DNA from: Bacteroidota bacterium
GTDB taxonomy: Bacteria > Bacteroidota > Bacteroidia > CAILMK01
Direction of reading: 5' to 3'
Length of the DNA stretch: 22,314 nt
Assembly (NCBI GenBank): GCA_013287095.1
Contig: JABDEJ010000036.1
Location: forward strand, 1 to 22,314
The translations under genes and the position numbers were made by a program. Under the pieces are notes generated by a model. That model saw nothing but the letters and a program-made list of their open reading frames with translations, was not told the DNA's origin and did no database searches. This document shows, in pieces, positions 1-6,649 of this stretch (position 1 is the first letter of the stretch; each line of letters begins with the position of its first letter).

Positions 1-749
1 TCCATCACCGATACATCTTCTCTGTCTTTTTCATTCACTCCTGTGCTGAACATGGTCATGCAGAAAGGACAACCAAGAGCAACGATATTAGCTCCGGTTG
101 CAAGGGCTTCTTCTGTGCGTTCTGCGTAGATTTCTTTGTTGCCTGGTTCAGGTTCTTTAAAGACCTGAGCACCACCCGCGCCGCAGCAAAGTCCGTTCTT
201 TTTAGAACGTTTCATTTCTACCAATTCGGCATCCAATATTTCAAGAACTTTCCTTGGTGCTTCGTATATATTATTAGCCCTGCCGAGATAGCAGGAATCG
301 TGATAGGTTATTTTCTTACCATGGAAACTGCCGCCTTCTTTGAGTTTGATACGGCCTTCATTGATAAGGTTTTGCAGGAATACCGAATGGTGGATTACCT
401 CATAATTACCACCGAGTTCTTTGTATTCATTGCTGAGAATATTGAAACAATGCGGACAGGCTGTGACGATCTTTTTGATATTATATCCGTTCAAAACAGC
501 GATATTATTCGCCGCCATCATCTGGAATAAAAATTCATTACCGGCACGACGTGCAGGATCACCAGTACAAGATTCTTCTGTAGCAAGAATGGCGAATTTT
601 ATATCAAGATGGGTTAGAATGCGAGCAAATGCCTTTGTAACCTTTTGAGCACGTTGATCAAAACTTCCTGCGCATCCTACCCAGAATAAAATATCAGGTT
701 CTTCGCCTTTGGCTAGCATTTCTGCCATAGTTGGAATGTTAATACTCAT
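1..749 (-). CDS. CCG-domain (heterodisulfide-reductase-like) Fe-S protein, C-terminus cut by window edge
   Basis: The minus strand reads 249 residues without a stop from an ATG at 749 to the window edge. Cysteine motifs of the CCG family (PF02754, as in HdrB and GlpC/LldE) are visible: GCAGSFD near residue 24, TACPHC, HDSCYLGR, CCGAGGAQ and GCPFC. Such motifs bind Fe-S clusters in two-electron redox proteins. In Bacteroidota this family is about 260 residues and sits beside the 4Fe-4S membrane protein found upstream here, so the pair probably forms one redox complex; the physiological electron donor is not known to me. Only about 10-15 residues should be missing. The start codon directly abuts the stop codon of the HEPN gene, which implies translational coupling. 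The assignment to the family is secure; the substrate is not. Confidence 0.88.
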   Translation of the reverse strand, partial: MSINIPTMAEMLAKGEEPDILFWVGCAGSFDQRAQKVTKAFARILTHLDIKFAILATEESCTGDPARRAGNEFLFQMMAANNIAVLNGYNIKKIVTACPHCFNILSNEYKELGGNYEVIHHSVFLQNLINEGRIKLKEGGSFHGKKITYHDSCYLGRANNIYEAPRKVLEILDAELVEMKRSKKNGLCCGAGGAQVFKEPEPGNKEIYAERTEEALATGANIVALGCPFCMTMFSTGVNEKDREDVSVM

Positions 750-1145
750 CTAATCTATTTTTATTTTACTCAAAACCAATTCCTTAGTCTTTTGAACCAA
801 GTAATAATAGGTCTCAATTTCCTTCATTTCAGGAATGTATTCGCCATCAGGATATCTAAAATTTACTGCATAATCTGTAAGGTCTAAATAGTTAAGCACC
901 AGGAAGTCTGAATCGTATTCACTACATTTGTCCTTTAACTCCTCCAAGTTATGAGTTCTGCTAAAATCGAAGTCATTCAAAACCAAAAAAGCCTTCAAAA
1001 ATTTCTCGATGCTCTGTTGACAATGGAAGCCAATTACTCCAGCCACTGAAAGCGGATCATCTTTTAATAGTATTTCCACAGCGAGACAATCCTGATTAGC
1101 TTTTGCTATCCATTGAGCAATATAGTTGGCCTTTTCTTCATTCAT
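750..1145 (-). CDS. HEPN domain protein, partner of the upstream MNT nucleotidyltransferase
   Basis: The 131-residue protein has the PF05168-type HEPN layout: an N-terminal helix, FHCQQSIEKFLKA (residues 40-52), SRTHNLEEL (62-70) and FRYPDGEY (97-103). HEPN proteins are all-helical and often act as RNases or are modified by a partner MNT enzyme in toxin-antitoxin pairs. The canonical R-X4-6-H ribonuclease motif is not visible, so RNase activity is doubtful. Its ATG overlaps the stop of the MNT gene (ATGA, 4 bp) and its stop touches the start of the CCG gene, so it is translated as part of the Fe-S operon. Toxin activity is inference from the pairing alone. Confidence 0.85.
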   Translation of the reverse strand: MNEEKANYIAQWIAKANQDCLAVEILLKDDPLSVAGVIGFHCQQSIEKFLKAFLVLNDFDFSRTHNLEELKDKCSEYDSDFLVLNYLDLTDYAVNFRYPDGEYIPEMKEIETYYYLVQKTKELVLSKIKID

Positions 1146-1447
1146 AATAAATGTCCTTCCATTAGTGCGTGGCGTATAATATGTCCTGGCAATTCTTTCT
1201 TCAAACTCGCTTCCTTTTTGCTTTGCAGAAGGATATCAGCGTATATTTTTAATTTACCAAGCTCCATTCGCACTCTGGTCCTTAAAGGCATTTTATCTTT
1301 GGGACTCATTTCCTCATCAATAAGAATTAACAAATCGTAATCACTATCGTTTCTATTGGTTTGCCTCGCCCTTGAACCAAAAAGGACCACCTCACTTCCT
1401 GGTAAGATTTCTAAAACGATGTTTTTTATTATTTTCAGGTTTTTCAT
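1142..1447 (-). CDS. MNT-type minimal nucleotidyltransferase
   Basis: This is a 101-residue protein of the minimal DNA-polymerase-beta-like nucleotidyltransferase family. The signature GSRAR (residues 24-28) followed by DSDYDLLI (34-41) supplies the glycine-serine motif and the two metal-binding aspartates (D36, D38). A third acidic residue is likely D71 in YADILL. Known partners of HEPN proteins adenylylate the HEPN protein and so neutralise it; here that is inference. An in-frame TTG upstream at 1483 would lengthen it by 12 residues into the Fe-S gene, but the ATG at 1447 gives the normal length, lies 20 bp after the previous stop and has a weak AAGG about 10 bp upstream. Confidence 0.86.
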   Translation of the reverse strand: MKNLKIIKNIVLEILPGSEVVLFGSRARQTNRNDSDYDLLILIDEEMSPKDKMPLRTRVRMELGKLKIYADILLQSKKEASLKKELPGHIIRHALMEGHLL

Positions 1448-1467
1448 CTGCCATAGCCTTATTTTAT

Positions 1468-2778
1468 TCAATCTATAATCCAATTAGCGCGATCCATTGG
1501 CGAAAACTGCCACGGCGCCTGATTATTCTCTGTGCTCGTAAACATAGTGTTCCAGTTTCCGGGAGCTTGTGATTCTTCCATGATCGCGTATCTCCTGAGT
1601 TGCACGATGATATTTAATGGATCTATATTCACGGGGCAGGCTTCCACGCATGCCTGACATGTTGTGCATGCAAATATCTCTTCGTGAGTAATATAATCTC
1701 CTAAAAGGCTCTTTTCGTCTTTATAATCTTTGCCTTGCTTGTCTATTCCCCTGCCGATTTCCTCGCAACGGTCACGAGTATCCATCATTATTTTTCTGGG
1801 GCTCAGCTTTTTACCGGTAATATTTGCGGGACAAACTGCTGTACATCTTCCACACTCTGTACAACTAAATGCGCCCAACAAATCAGTAGTTTTCAGGTCA
1901 TATATATCCTTAGCTCCAAACCTTCCCGGCTCTCCAGGAGCCTCGGTTGAAGCAGCAGAAGGGTCAAGCATGAGAGCTACTTCTCTCTGAATTTCAGGCA
2001 TATTGGTGATTTTTCCCTGAGGGTCTAATTTTGAATACCAGGTATTGGGGAAAGCAAATAGGATATGAAGATGTTTGGAATAATAAAGGTAGTTTAAGAA
2101 TGCCAATATCCCGATAATATGCCCCCACCAGCAGATGCGCTCAATTGCGATAAGGGTTCCTGTACTTAGACCATCGAATAAAGGCATTAGGAAACCCGTA
2201 AAGAAAAACCTTCCTGTGTTAAAAAAATGAGGGTCTCCCCTGCCCTGTAACACCTGGTCTGTGGTGTTAAGTGTCAGAAACAAAATCATTAATATAATTT
2301 CCGCCGTAAGAATGGTATTGGCATCTATTCTCGGCCAATGGTTTAATTCAGGTTGATTGAGCCTCTTTATTTTCAATATATTTCTTCGAATGAGAAATAT
2401 GACGCAGCCAATAAGAACCCCAAGTGCAAGAAACTCAAAGAAACTGATAAAAGGCGCGTACAAATCACCTAATAATGGTGCAAACAAACGGTGCGTGCCG
2501 AGTAATCCATCAAGTATAATCTCCAGTATTTCAATATTTATAATAATGAAACCAGCATAGACAAAGAAGTGAAGAATAGCAGGTATAGGCCGCTTAAACA
2601 TTTTCTTTTGACCAAGTGCATTCAAGATCACCCTTCGCCAGCGGAGATTTTTGTGATCTGTTGGCCAATAAGCTTTCCCCAGTTTAACATTGCGAATAAG
2701 CTTTTTCATATTTTGTATAAAAAAGCCCACTGCAAACACGAAGAGTAGAAGAAATATAATCTGTGGGATGTATGACAT
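1468..2778 (-). CDS. Membrane-anchored 4Fe-4S dicluster redox protein
   Basis: The 436-residue protein has about five or six hydrophobic helices in the first 240 residues (NarI/HdrE-like membrane part, with several histidines that could bind heme) followed by a soluble domain with two ferredoxin-type clusters. The clusters are CTECGRCTAVCP (Cys 306, 309, 312, 316) and CTTCQACVEACP (Cys 371, 374, 377, 381). It resembles the Fe-S oxidoreductase that in Bacteroidota precedes a CCG-domain protein and probably passes electrons between the membrane pool and that protein. I start it at ATG 2778 (MSYIPQIIF), because the longer frame begins with a GTG at 2850 and adds 24 residues unlike the family. 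It is the first gene of a minus-strand operon with MNT, HEPN and CCG genes. Confidence 0.86.
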   Translation of the reverse strand: MSYIPQIIFLLLFVFAVGFFIQNMKKLIRNVKLGKAYWPTDHKNLRWRRVILNALGQKKMFKRPIPAILHFFVYAGFIIINIEILEIILDGLLGTHRLFAPLLGDLYAPFISFFEFLALGVLIGCVIFLIRRNILKIKRLNQPELNHWPRIDANTILTAEIILMILFLTLNTTDQVLQGRGDPHFFNTGRFFFTGFLMPLFDGLSTGTLIAIERICWWGHIIGILAFLNYLYYSKHLHILFAFPNTWYSKLDPQGKITNMPEIQREVALMLDPSAASTEAPGEPGRFGAKDIYDLKTTDLLGAFSCTECGRCTAVCPANITGKKLSPRKIMMDTRDRCEEIGRGIDKQGKDYKDEKSLLGDYITHEEIFACTTCQACVEACPVNIDPLNIIVQLRRYAIMEESQAPGNWNTMFTSTENNQAPWQFSPMDRANWIID

Positions 2779-2857
2779 ATATATAAGGTATCCAGGTTCA
2801 GATACAAGCTGCAATTTTACTTCAAATTTCCGTTGATTTCTAATTTTCACAAAATAG

Positions 2858-2889
2858 TTGGAAGGATAGAGGGAAAAGCCTAATTTTGC
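2858..2889 (+). promoter_or_regulatory. Bacteroidota-type promoter of tRNA-Phe
   Basis: TTG at 2858-2860 is followed after 20 bp by TAATTTTGC at 2881-2889. This matches the Bacteroidota sigma-factor consensus (-33 TTG/TTTG, 19-21 bp, -7 TAnnTTTG). Predicted initiation near 2893-2895 gives a leader of about 16 nt before the tRNA. Confidence 0.75.
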
Positions 2890-2910
2890 ACCTCCGAATT
2901 TTTATAGGAT

Positions 2911-2983
2911 GGTGATGTAGCTCAGTCGGTAGAGCAAAGGACTGAAAATCCTTGTGTCGACGGTTCGATTCCGCCCATCACCA
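2911..2983 (+). tRNA. tRNA-Phe (anticodon GAA)
   Basis: A 73-nt cloverleaf can be folded. The acceptor stem is GGTGATG with CATCACC, the D arm is GCTCAGTCGGTAGAGC, the anticodon stem is AAGGA/TCCTT with loop CTGAAAA, and the T loop is TTCGATT. The loop gives anticodon GAA, which reads phenylalanine UUC/UUU codons. The discriminator base is A2983 and the following bases are CTG, so CCA is not encoded and must be added by CCA-transferase. One A-C mismatch lies in the T stem (50:64). It is a single-tRNA unit with its own promoter. Confidence 0.96.
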
Positions 2984-2995
2984 CTGATCAGAAGG

Positions 2996-3052
2996 AGAAA
3001 GAGAGGCAAAGCGAGTCCCCTTCTTTCCATTTCTGTTTCTCTTTCTTTTTTT
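2996..3052 (+). terminator. Possible terminator after tRNA-Phe
   Basis: AGAAAGAGA at 2996-3004 pairs perfectly with TCTCTTTCT at 3038-3046, followed by a T run to 3052. The 33-nt loop is large and the stem is purine/pyrimidine biased, so it is weaker than a textbook intrinsic terminator. Confidence 0.4.
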
Positions 3053-3108
3053 AAGACTCTTGTCCTAAAAAAAATGCTGAAATTGCAATCGTATTGAATA
3101 ACATTGCA

Positions 3109-3504
3109 ATGAAAGTGAAAAGAATTCTACTTACAATCTCCTTATTATTTGCAGTTTGTATTACAACCAAAGCCCAGCTTTCTACGCCTCCAATTCCAGA
3201 TCTCCAGGAAAAAGCAGCGGGATATGAGCTTGTAAAAGCATACAAGCACTTTTATACGGGTACTATTATTGGTTGGGGAGGTGGAGTTATATTCCTCATT
3301 GGTATTGGAGAAATTACAAATGGGAGTACTAGTAATGGAGCTGCAGGCCTTGCCTTGATCGGGGGGCTGGCTGCAATTGTAGGCACCGCATTGACCATAG
3401 AAAGCTATGCCCATATCGGCAGAGCAGGTAAAATACTGATGCAAAGGAATGATATGACCTTTGGACCAACCAATAACGGAATAGGGCTTTCCATTCGCTT
3501 TTAA
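3109..3504 (+). CDS. Small secreted or membrane hypothetical protein
   Basis: The 131-residue protein starts at ATG 3109 with a clear signal peptide (KVKRILLTISLLFAVCITT, cleavage likely after AQ). An in-frame TTG at 3094 is less likely to be used. The mature part has a short helical stretch (DLQEKAAGYELVKAYKHF), then two glycine-rich hydrophobic segments (TIIGWGGGVIFLIGIG and GAAGLALIGGLAAIVGTALTIES) and ends in IGLSIRF. The two segments could be a transmembrane hairpin. I do not recognise a named family; small proteins with this pattern are common in Bacteroidota. It is followed by ilvE about 116 bp downstream, which has its own likely promoter. Confidence 0.7.
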   Translation: MKVKRILLTISLLFAVCITTKAQLSTPPIPDLQEKAAGYELVKAYKHFYTGTIIGWGGGVIFLIGIGEITNGSTSNGAAGLALIGGLAAIVGTALTIESYAHIGRAGKILMQRNDMTFGPTNNGIGLSIRF

Positions 3505-3578
3505 GCCTTTACATATTTCTTTACCCAAGAGCTCCAAACATTTATTTGCGCATGATGTCCAATTGACAAAAAAGTCCT

Positions 3579-3586
3579 GACCTTTG
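3579..3586 (+). promoter_or_regulatory. Probable -7 box upstream of ilvE
   Basis: GACCTTTG resembles the TAnnTTTG -7 box at six of eight positions. No TTG lies at the right distance upstream (the nearest, 3563-3565, is too close). Its position argues that transcription starts near 3591, downstream of the ATG at 3588, which supports the later ilvE start at 3621. Confidence 0.3.
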
Positions 3587-3620
3587 TATGGATTTATCCT
3601 TTTTAAACACAAGACAATTA

Positions 3621-4691
3621 ATGAAAACTTCAACGCTGGACATTCATATCACAAAGACCGAAAGAAGCAGGATCAGTGAACTTGATCAGGAGAATATTCA
3701 ATTCGGCAAAATGTACGGCGACCACATGCTGGTTTGTAATTACGAAAATGGAAGCTGGCAGCAGGTTGAGATCATGCCATTTCAAAACCTTAGTCTTAGT
3801 CCGGCTACGACATTCATTCACTATGGACAGGCTATTTTTGAGGGCATTAAGGCATATAGATCTGCAAATGGAGATGCCGTAATATTCAGGCCAACAGATA
3901 ATTGGCACCGCATGAATAAATCTGCGGCAAGAATGGACATGCCTGAAATACCTGAAGAGATATTCATGGGCGGCATGAAAGAATTATTAAATATTGATAA
4001 AGCATGGGTGCCTACTACCGAAAGTGCGTCATTATATATACGTCCCTTTATGGTTGCTACAGAAGCTTTTATCGGCGTGCGCCCTTCTGAAAAGTATATG
4101 TTTGCAATCATTACCAGTCCTGCTGGCCCCTATTATTCAAAGCCCATGTCAATCTATGTGCAGGACAAATATGTACGGGCTTTTAAAGGCGGCACCGGTA
4201 ATATAAAAGCTGCAGGCAACTATGGCATGAGCATGTATCCAAGCCACCAGGTGAAAAATATGGGATACAATGAGATACTCTGGACGGATGGATATGAACA
4301 TAAGTATATCCAGGAAATTGGGACCATGAATGTATTTGTAATCATCGGAGACACAGTTTTAACACCAGATATAGAGCATGATACAATTCTTGCCGGGTTT
4401 ACCAGGGACAGTGTAATCAAATTGCTGCGCGAAAAAGGGATGAAGGTAGAAGAACGCCAGATCAGTATTGATGAAATTGAAGAAGCACACAGGGCCGGAC
4501 AATTGAAAGAAGCATTCGGAACAGGTACCGCTGCGTCTATTACAAAAATAGCGCGCCTTACTTATAAAGACTACGAAATGATCTTGCCTGATGTGGAAAA
4601 TTGGATAACCGTAAACTGGCTTAAACAAGAACTTGCAGACATCCGTCATTGTAGGAAAGAAGATACGCATGGATGGATTTTCAAAGTTTAA
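3621..4691 (+). CDS. ilvE: Branched-chain amino acid aminotransferase
   Basis: The 356-residue class IV PLP-dependent aminotransferase makes the last step of leucine, isoleucine and valine synthesis (and the first of their breakdown) by moving an amino group between branched-chain 2-oxo acids and glutamate. The sequence shows family landmarks: LSPATTFIHYGQAIFEGIKA near the N-terminus, SLYIRPFM, the lysine that should form the PLP Schiff base in GNIKAAGNYG (K196), YNEILWTDG, and EAFGTGTAASI near the C-terminus. The ATG at 3621 (MKTSTLDIHITKTERSR) fits the usual N-terminus and about 355-residue length. The upstream ATG at 3588 adds 11 residues and lies directly on the putative promoter. It seems to be a single-gene unit. 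Confidence 0.95.
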   Translation: MKTSTLDIHITKTERSRISELDQENIQFGKMYGDHMLVCNYENGSWQQVEIMPFQNLSLSPATTFIHYGQAIFEGIKAYRSANGDAVIFRPTDNWHRMNKSAARMDMPEIPEEIFMGGMKELLNIDKAWVPTTESASLYIRPFMVATEAFIGVRPSEKYMFAIITSPAGPYYSKPMSIYVQDKYVRAFKGGTGNIKAAGNYGMSMYPSHQVKNMGYNEILWTDGYEHKYIQEIGTMNVFVIIGDTVLTPDIEHDTILAGFTRDSVIKLLREKGMKVEERQISIDEIEEAHRAGQLKEAFGTGTAASITKIARLTYKDYEMILPDVENWITVNWLKQELADIRHCRKEDTHGWIFKV

Positions 4692-4899
4692 AACACTCTT
4701 TTTTTAAATTTATTATTTTCTTTTTTTTTGACAATTATTGCAAGGTGAAAATTTTTGTTTGGACGTTTGAACCTACAGAATTTACGGTTTAATAGAATGA
4801 ATCCTCAAATTTTTTTCGTTAAAAAAAGGCCATCATTAGCCTGAAAATAAGGTTTTTCAAAATTGTAAGGGGAGCCTCCAAAAAAAATCCGGTTGAAAA

Positions 4900-4931
4900 T
4901 TTGGATTTCTTTAATTTAAGTGTTATATTAG
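4900..4931 (+). promoter_or_regulatory. Possible promoter for a structured RNA
   Basis: TTTG at 4900-4903 is followed after 20 bp by TATATTAG at 4924-4931, which differs from TAnnTTTG by one base in the fixed positions. Spacing is ideal for the Bacteroidota consensus. Transcription would start near 4936 and run through the hairpin array. Confidence 0.4.
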
Positions 4932-4935
4932 CTCC

Positions 4936-5440
4936 TGTTAAGCCAAATAACATCAAAATTATTGTCTATGAGAGAAACCTTTACAATTTTTCGGAACTCC
5001 GGTTCCGGCCTTTTTTCAAAAAATAACCCGGTTGCCATTGGCCTCCGGGTTAGTAACGGGCAGCGCCACATTTTTCGAAGGTGTAGCGTCTTCACAGGTA
5101 TCAGGCAAAACGGCGAACTGATAGTATAAGCCTTTACAGGCTTATTTGTCGCTTCATGACTTAGTGATTATCACTTCGGAAGGAATGGTGTACCATTAAA
5201 CCCCATTCTGATTTCTCCCTGTCTGCGTCAGGCAGGCTTAAGGAGAAAGGCTGAAAGGTAATCATGCCTGAAGAAGGGGTCATAGAGGCTCCCGTTAAAT
5301 CGGAAACAGTTTAGTGCCATTTTGCTTTAGTAGCCTCTCCCATTGCCTGGTTTTTATCGTGAGCAGATGGACATGACTTTGCTGTGCCGCTATGGCTCCT
5401 TTGCCCCCTAAAGGTATTGAGACTCCTCCTCATTTTTTTC
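4936..5440 (+). ncRNA. Candidate structured non-coding RNA, unassigned
   Basis: Downstream of the possible promoter, about seven separate stems follow each other with short spacers to about 5338, and a short stem with a T run (TGAG/CTCA then seven T, 5417-5439) may end the transcript. The stems are mostly perfect Watson-Crick pairs, more than expected by chance in a 500-bp AT-rich spacer. Strand is not certain: palindromic stems fold on either strand, and a minus-strand -7-like box (TAATTTTG, 4961-4954) also exists. It could instead be a cluster of mobile palindromic elements or a 5' leader of the ridA operon. I cannot match it to a known RNA family. Confidence 0.3.
5212..5248. repeat. REP-like imperfect palindrome
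   Basis: TTTCTCC at 5212-5218 pairs with GGAGAAA at 5242-5248, and inside it CTGTCTG (5219-5225) pairs with CAGGCAG (5229-5235) around the loop CGT, leaving a six-base bulge. Palindromes of the CCTGNCTGCGTCAGGCAGG kind are, from memory, frequent intergenic repeats in Bacteroidota. Only one copy is in this window, so repeat status is inferred. Confidence 0.4.
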
Positions 5441-5456
5441 TTAGGGTGTTAAGCCT

Positions 5457-5464
5457 TATTTTTG
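5457..5464 (+). promoter_or_regulatory. -7 box of the rid-coaX-OMP-lptC operon
   Basis: TATTTTTG matches TAnnTTTG exactly. The -33 region (about 5433-5436) is only a T run. Initiation near 5469-5470 would place the ATG at 5466 upstream of the RNA start, so the next in-frame ATG (5481) is preferred. Confidence 0.6.
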
Positions 5465-5480
5465 CATGATATTTAATAAA

Positions 5481-5912
5481 ATGCAACAAAACCACGAAGG
5501 CATAATATCCTCAAAGGCCCCTGAACCGGTTGGATTGTATCCGCATGCCCGGAGGATTGGTAATCTGCTTTTCCTTTCCGGGGTAGGCCCCAGGGAACGT
5601 GGAACCAGGGCTATTCCTGGCGTGGAACTTGATCCCGATGGCAAAATTGTTTCCTATGACATTGAAAAGCAATGCCATTCCGTCTTCAATAACGTAAAGA
5701 ACATATTAGAAGAAGCGGGAGCTTCCTGGAATGACCTGATAGATGTAACGGTTTACCTGACCAATATGAAAAGCGATTTTCCTATTTACAACAGGCTGTG
5801 GGCGGAATATTTTAAAGAAAACCCACCATGCCGCACTACAGTGGAAATTAATTGCCTGCCAACCCCGATCGCAATAGAATTAAAATGCATTGCGCAAATA
5901 TCTGACAAATGA
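5481..5912 (+). CDS. Rid-family (RidA/YjgF-like) enamine/imine deaminase
   Basis: The 143-residue protein has the RidA fold signature: ARRIGNLLFLSGVGPRE, NVKNILEEAGASWNDLIDVTVYLT, FPIYNRLWAEYF and PPCRTTVEINCLP, where the arginine of CRTTVE would bind the substrate carboxylate. RidA proteins hydrolyse reactive enamines/imines such as 2-aminoacrylate released by PLP enzymes. The inserted GTRAIPGVELDPDGKIVSYDIE segment is closer to 2-aminomuconate deaminase-type members, so a role in tryptophan/kynurenine breakdown is an alternative. I start it at ATG 5481 because the -7 box lies directly before 5466. It overlaps coaX by 4 bp (ATGA). Proximity to ilvE, a PLP enzyme, may be a coincidence. Confidence 0.85.
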   Translation: MQQNHEGIISSKAPEPVGLYPHARRIGNLLFLSGVGPRERGTRAIPGVELDPDGKIVSYDIEKQCHSVFNNVKNILEEAGASWNDLIDVTVYLTNMKSDFPIYNRLWAEYFKENPPCRTTVEINCLPTPIAIELKCIAQISDK

Positions 5913-6649
5913 ATGCAGCTATTGATGCGGGGAACACTTTAATAAAAGTTGCTATATTCAACAGCAATAGCCAGATGGAAGAAATGCTTTCTTTTTCTTC
6001 CACACCCATAGAAAACGTTTATAAGCATCTGTCTTCAATGCATTTTGAACAATGTATTGTTTCCAGTGTGATCAATCTGCCTGATCATATCCTGAAGTAT
6101 CTCCAATTGAAGTCGGCATATTTACTTATCCTCGATAAGAAAACAAAGCTCCCAATATCCGTTAAATATAAGAACCCGGAAACTCTTGGGAAGGATCGTT
6201 TAGCCCTCGCAGTTGCAGCTTCAGCAAGATATCCTGGAAAAGATGTCCTTAATATCAGCATTGGCACCTGTATTACCTATAACTTTGTAAACGCTAATGC
6301 GGTATTCTCAGGAGGAGCTATTTCACCAGGTTTGCATATGCGTTTGCGGGCCATGCACGAATTTACAGCCGGGTTGCCACTCATTAATTTAGATGAAGCC
6401 AGCCTCAATTTGATTGGGAACAGCACAGAAGATGCCATGGCTTCCGGAATTGTAAATGGCGTGGTATTTGAAATAGAAGGATATATAAACGAGTTGCGAA
6501 AAAAACATAAAAACTGCACTTTAATACTAAGCGGTGGCGATAGCCGTTATGTGGCGGACAAACTGAATATAGAAACTGATATTGAACCCGACCTGGCTTT
6601 GATAGGCCTGAATATAATATTGAAACTGAATGCACCTGAAAAAAACTGA
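5909..6649 (+). CDS. coaX: Type III pantothenate kinase
   Basis: The 246-residue protein phosphorylates pantothenate with ATP, the first step of coenzyme A synthesis. It shows the ASKHA-fold motifs of the type III family: DAGNTLIKVAIF (residues 6-17), NPETLGKDRLALAVAASA (GxDR holds the likely catalytic Asp), GGAISPGLHMRLRAMHEFTAGLPLI and SGGDSRYVADKL. An oddity is the second phosphate loop, read as NISIGTCITYNF, where relatives have D-x-G-T followed by T-x-D: both aspartates are replaced (Ser and Asn). The start ATG overlaps the Rid stop and the 3' end overlaps the outer-membrane protein gene by 20 bp, which indicates one coupled operon. Confidence 0.92.
   Translation: MNAAIDAGNTLIKVAIFNSNSQMEEMLSFSSTPIENVYKHLSSMHFEQCIVSSVINLPDHILKYLQLKSAYLLILDKKTKLPISVKYKNPETLGKDRLALAVAASARYPGKDVLNISIGTCITYNFVNANAVFSGGAISPGLHMRLRAMHEFTAGLPLINLDEASLNLIGNSTEDAMASGIVNGVVFEIEGYINELRKKHKNCTLILSGGDSRYVADKLNIETDIEPDLALIGLNIILKLNAPEKN

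Larger units (their letters stand above)
4692..5480. other. Gene-free stretch: T/A-rich leader, then dense array of hairpins
   Basis: No convincing protein-coding frame is present. 4692-4900 is T- and A-rich with a TTTTTTT-CGTT-AAAAAAA hairpin (4810-4827). From 4992 on, a run of perfect stems appears: 4992-5007 (CGGAAC/GTTCCG), 5024-5052 (TAACCCGG/CCGGGTTA with inner GCC/GGC), 5099-5123 (TATCAG/CTGATA), 5127-5144 (TAAGCCT/AGGCTTA), 5163-5175 (AGTGATTATCACT), 5184-5197 (AATGG/CCATT), 5212-5248 and 5284-5338 (AGAGGCT/AGCCTCT). A 9-nt long-range match also exists: GGGAGCCTC 4870-4878 with GAGGCTCCC 5285-5293. It does not look like tmRNA, RNase P RNA or SRP RNA. Confidence 0.75.

Noticed and set aside
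2911..2983. tRNA-Phe as an attachment site for an integrated element
   Set aside because: No integrase, no second copy of the tRNA 3' end and no phage or ICE genes were seen nearby.
3145..3633. 162-codon minus-strand frame opposite the small hypothetical protein
   Set aside because: The plus-strand frame has a signal peptide and membrane segments; the antisense product is Cys-rich with no domain pattern and runs across the intergenic region.
4954..4961. Minus-strand TAATTTTG box in the gene-free stretch
   Set aside because: It would drive transcription towards the 3' end of ilvE where no gene is present; the -33 partner (TTG at 4986-4984) is at a poor 22-bp spacing. Kept only as a caution on the strand of the candidate RNA.
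4992..5338. CRISPR array or group II intron remnant
   Set aside because: The hairpins differ in sequence and spacing, so there are no direct repeats with spacers; no domain V-like motif or reverse transcriptase is present.
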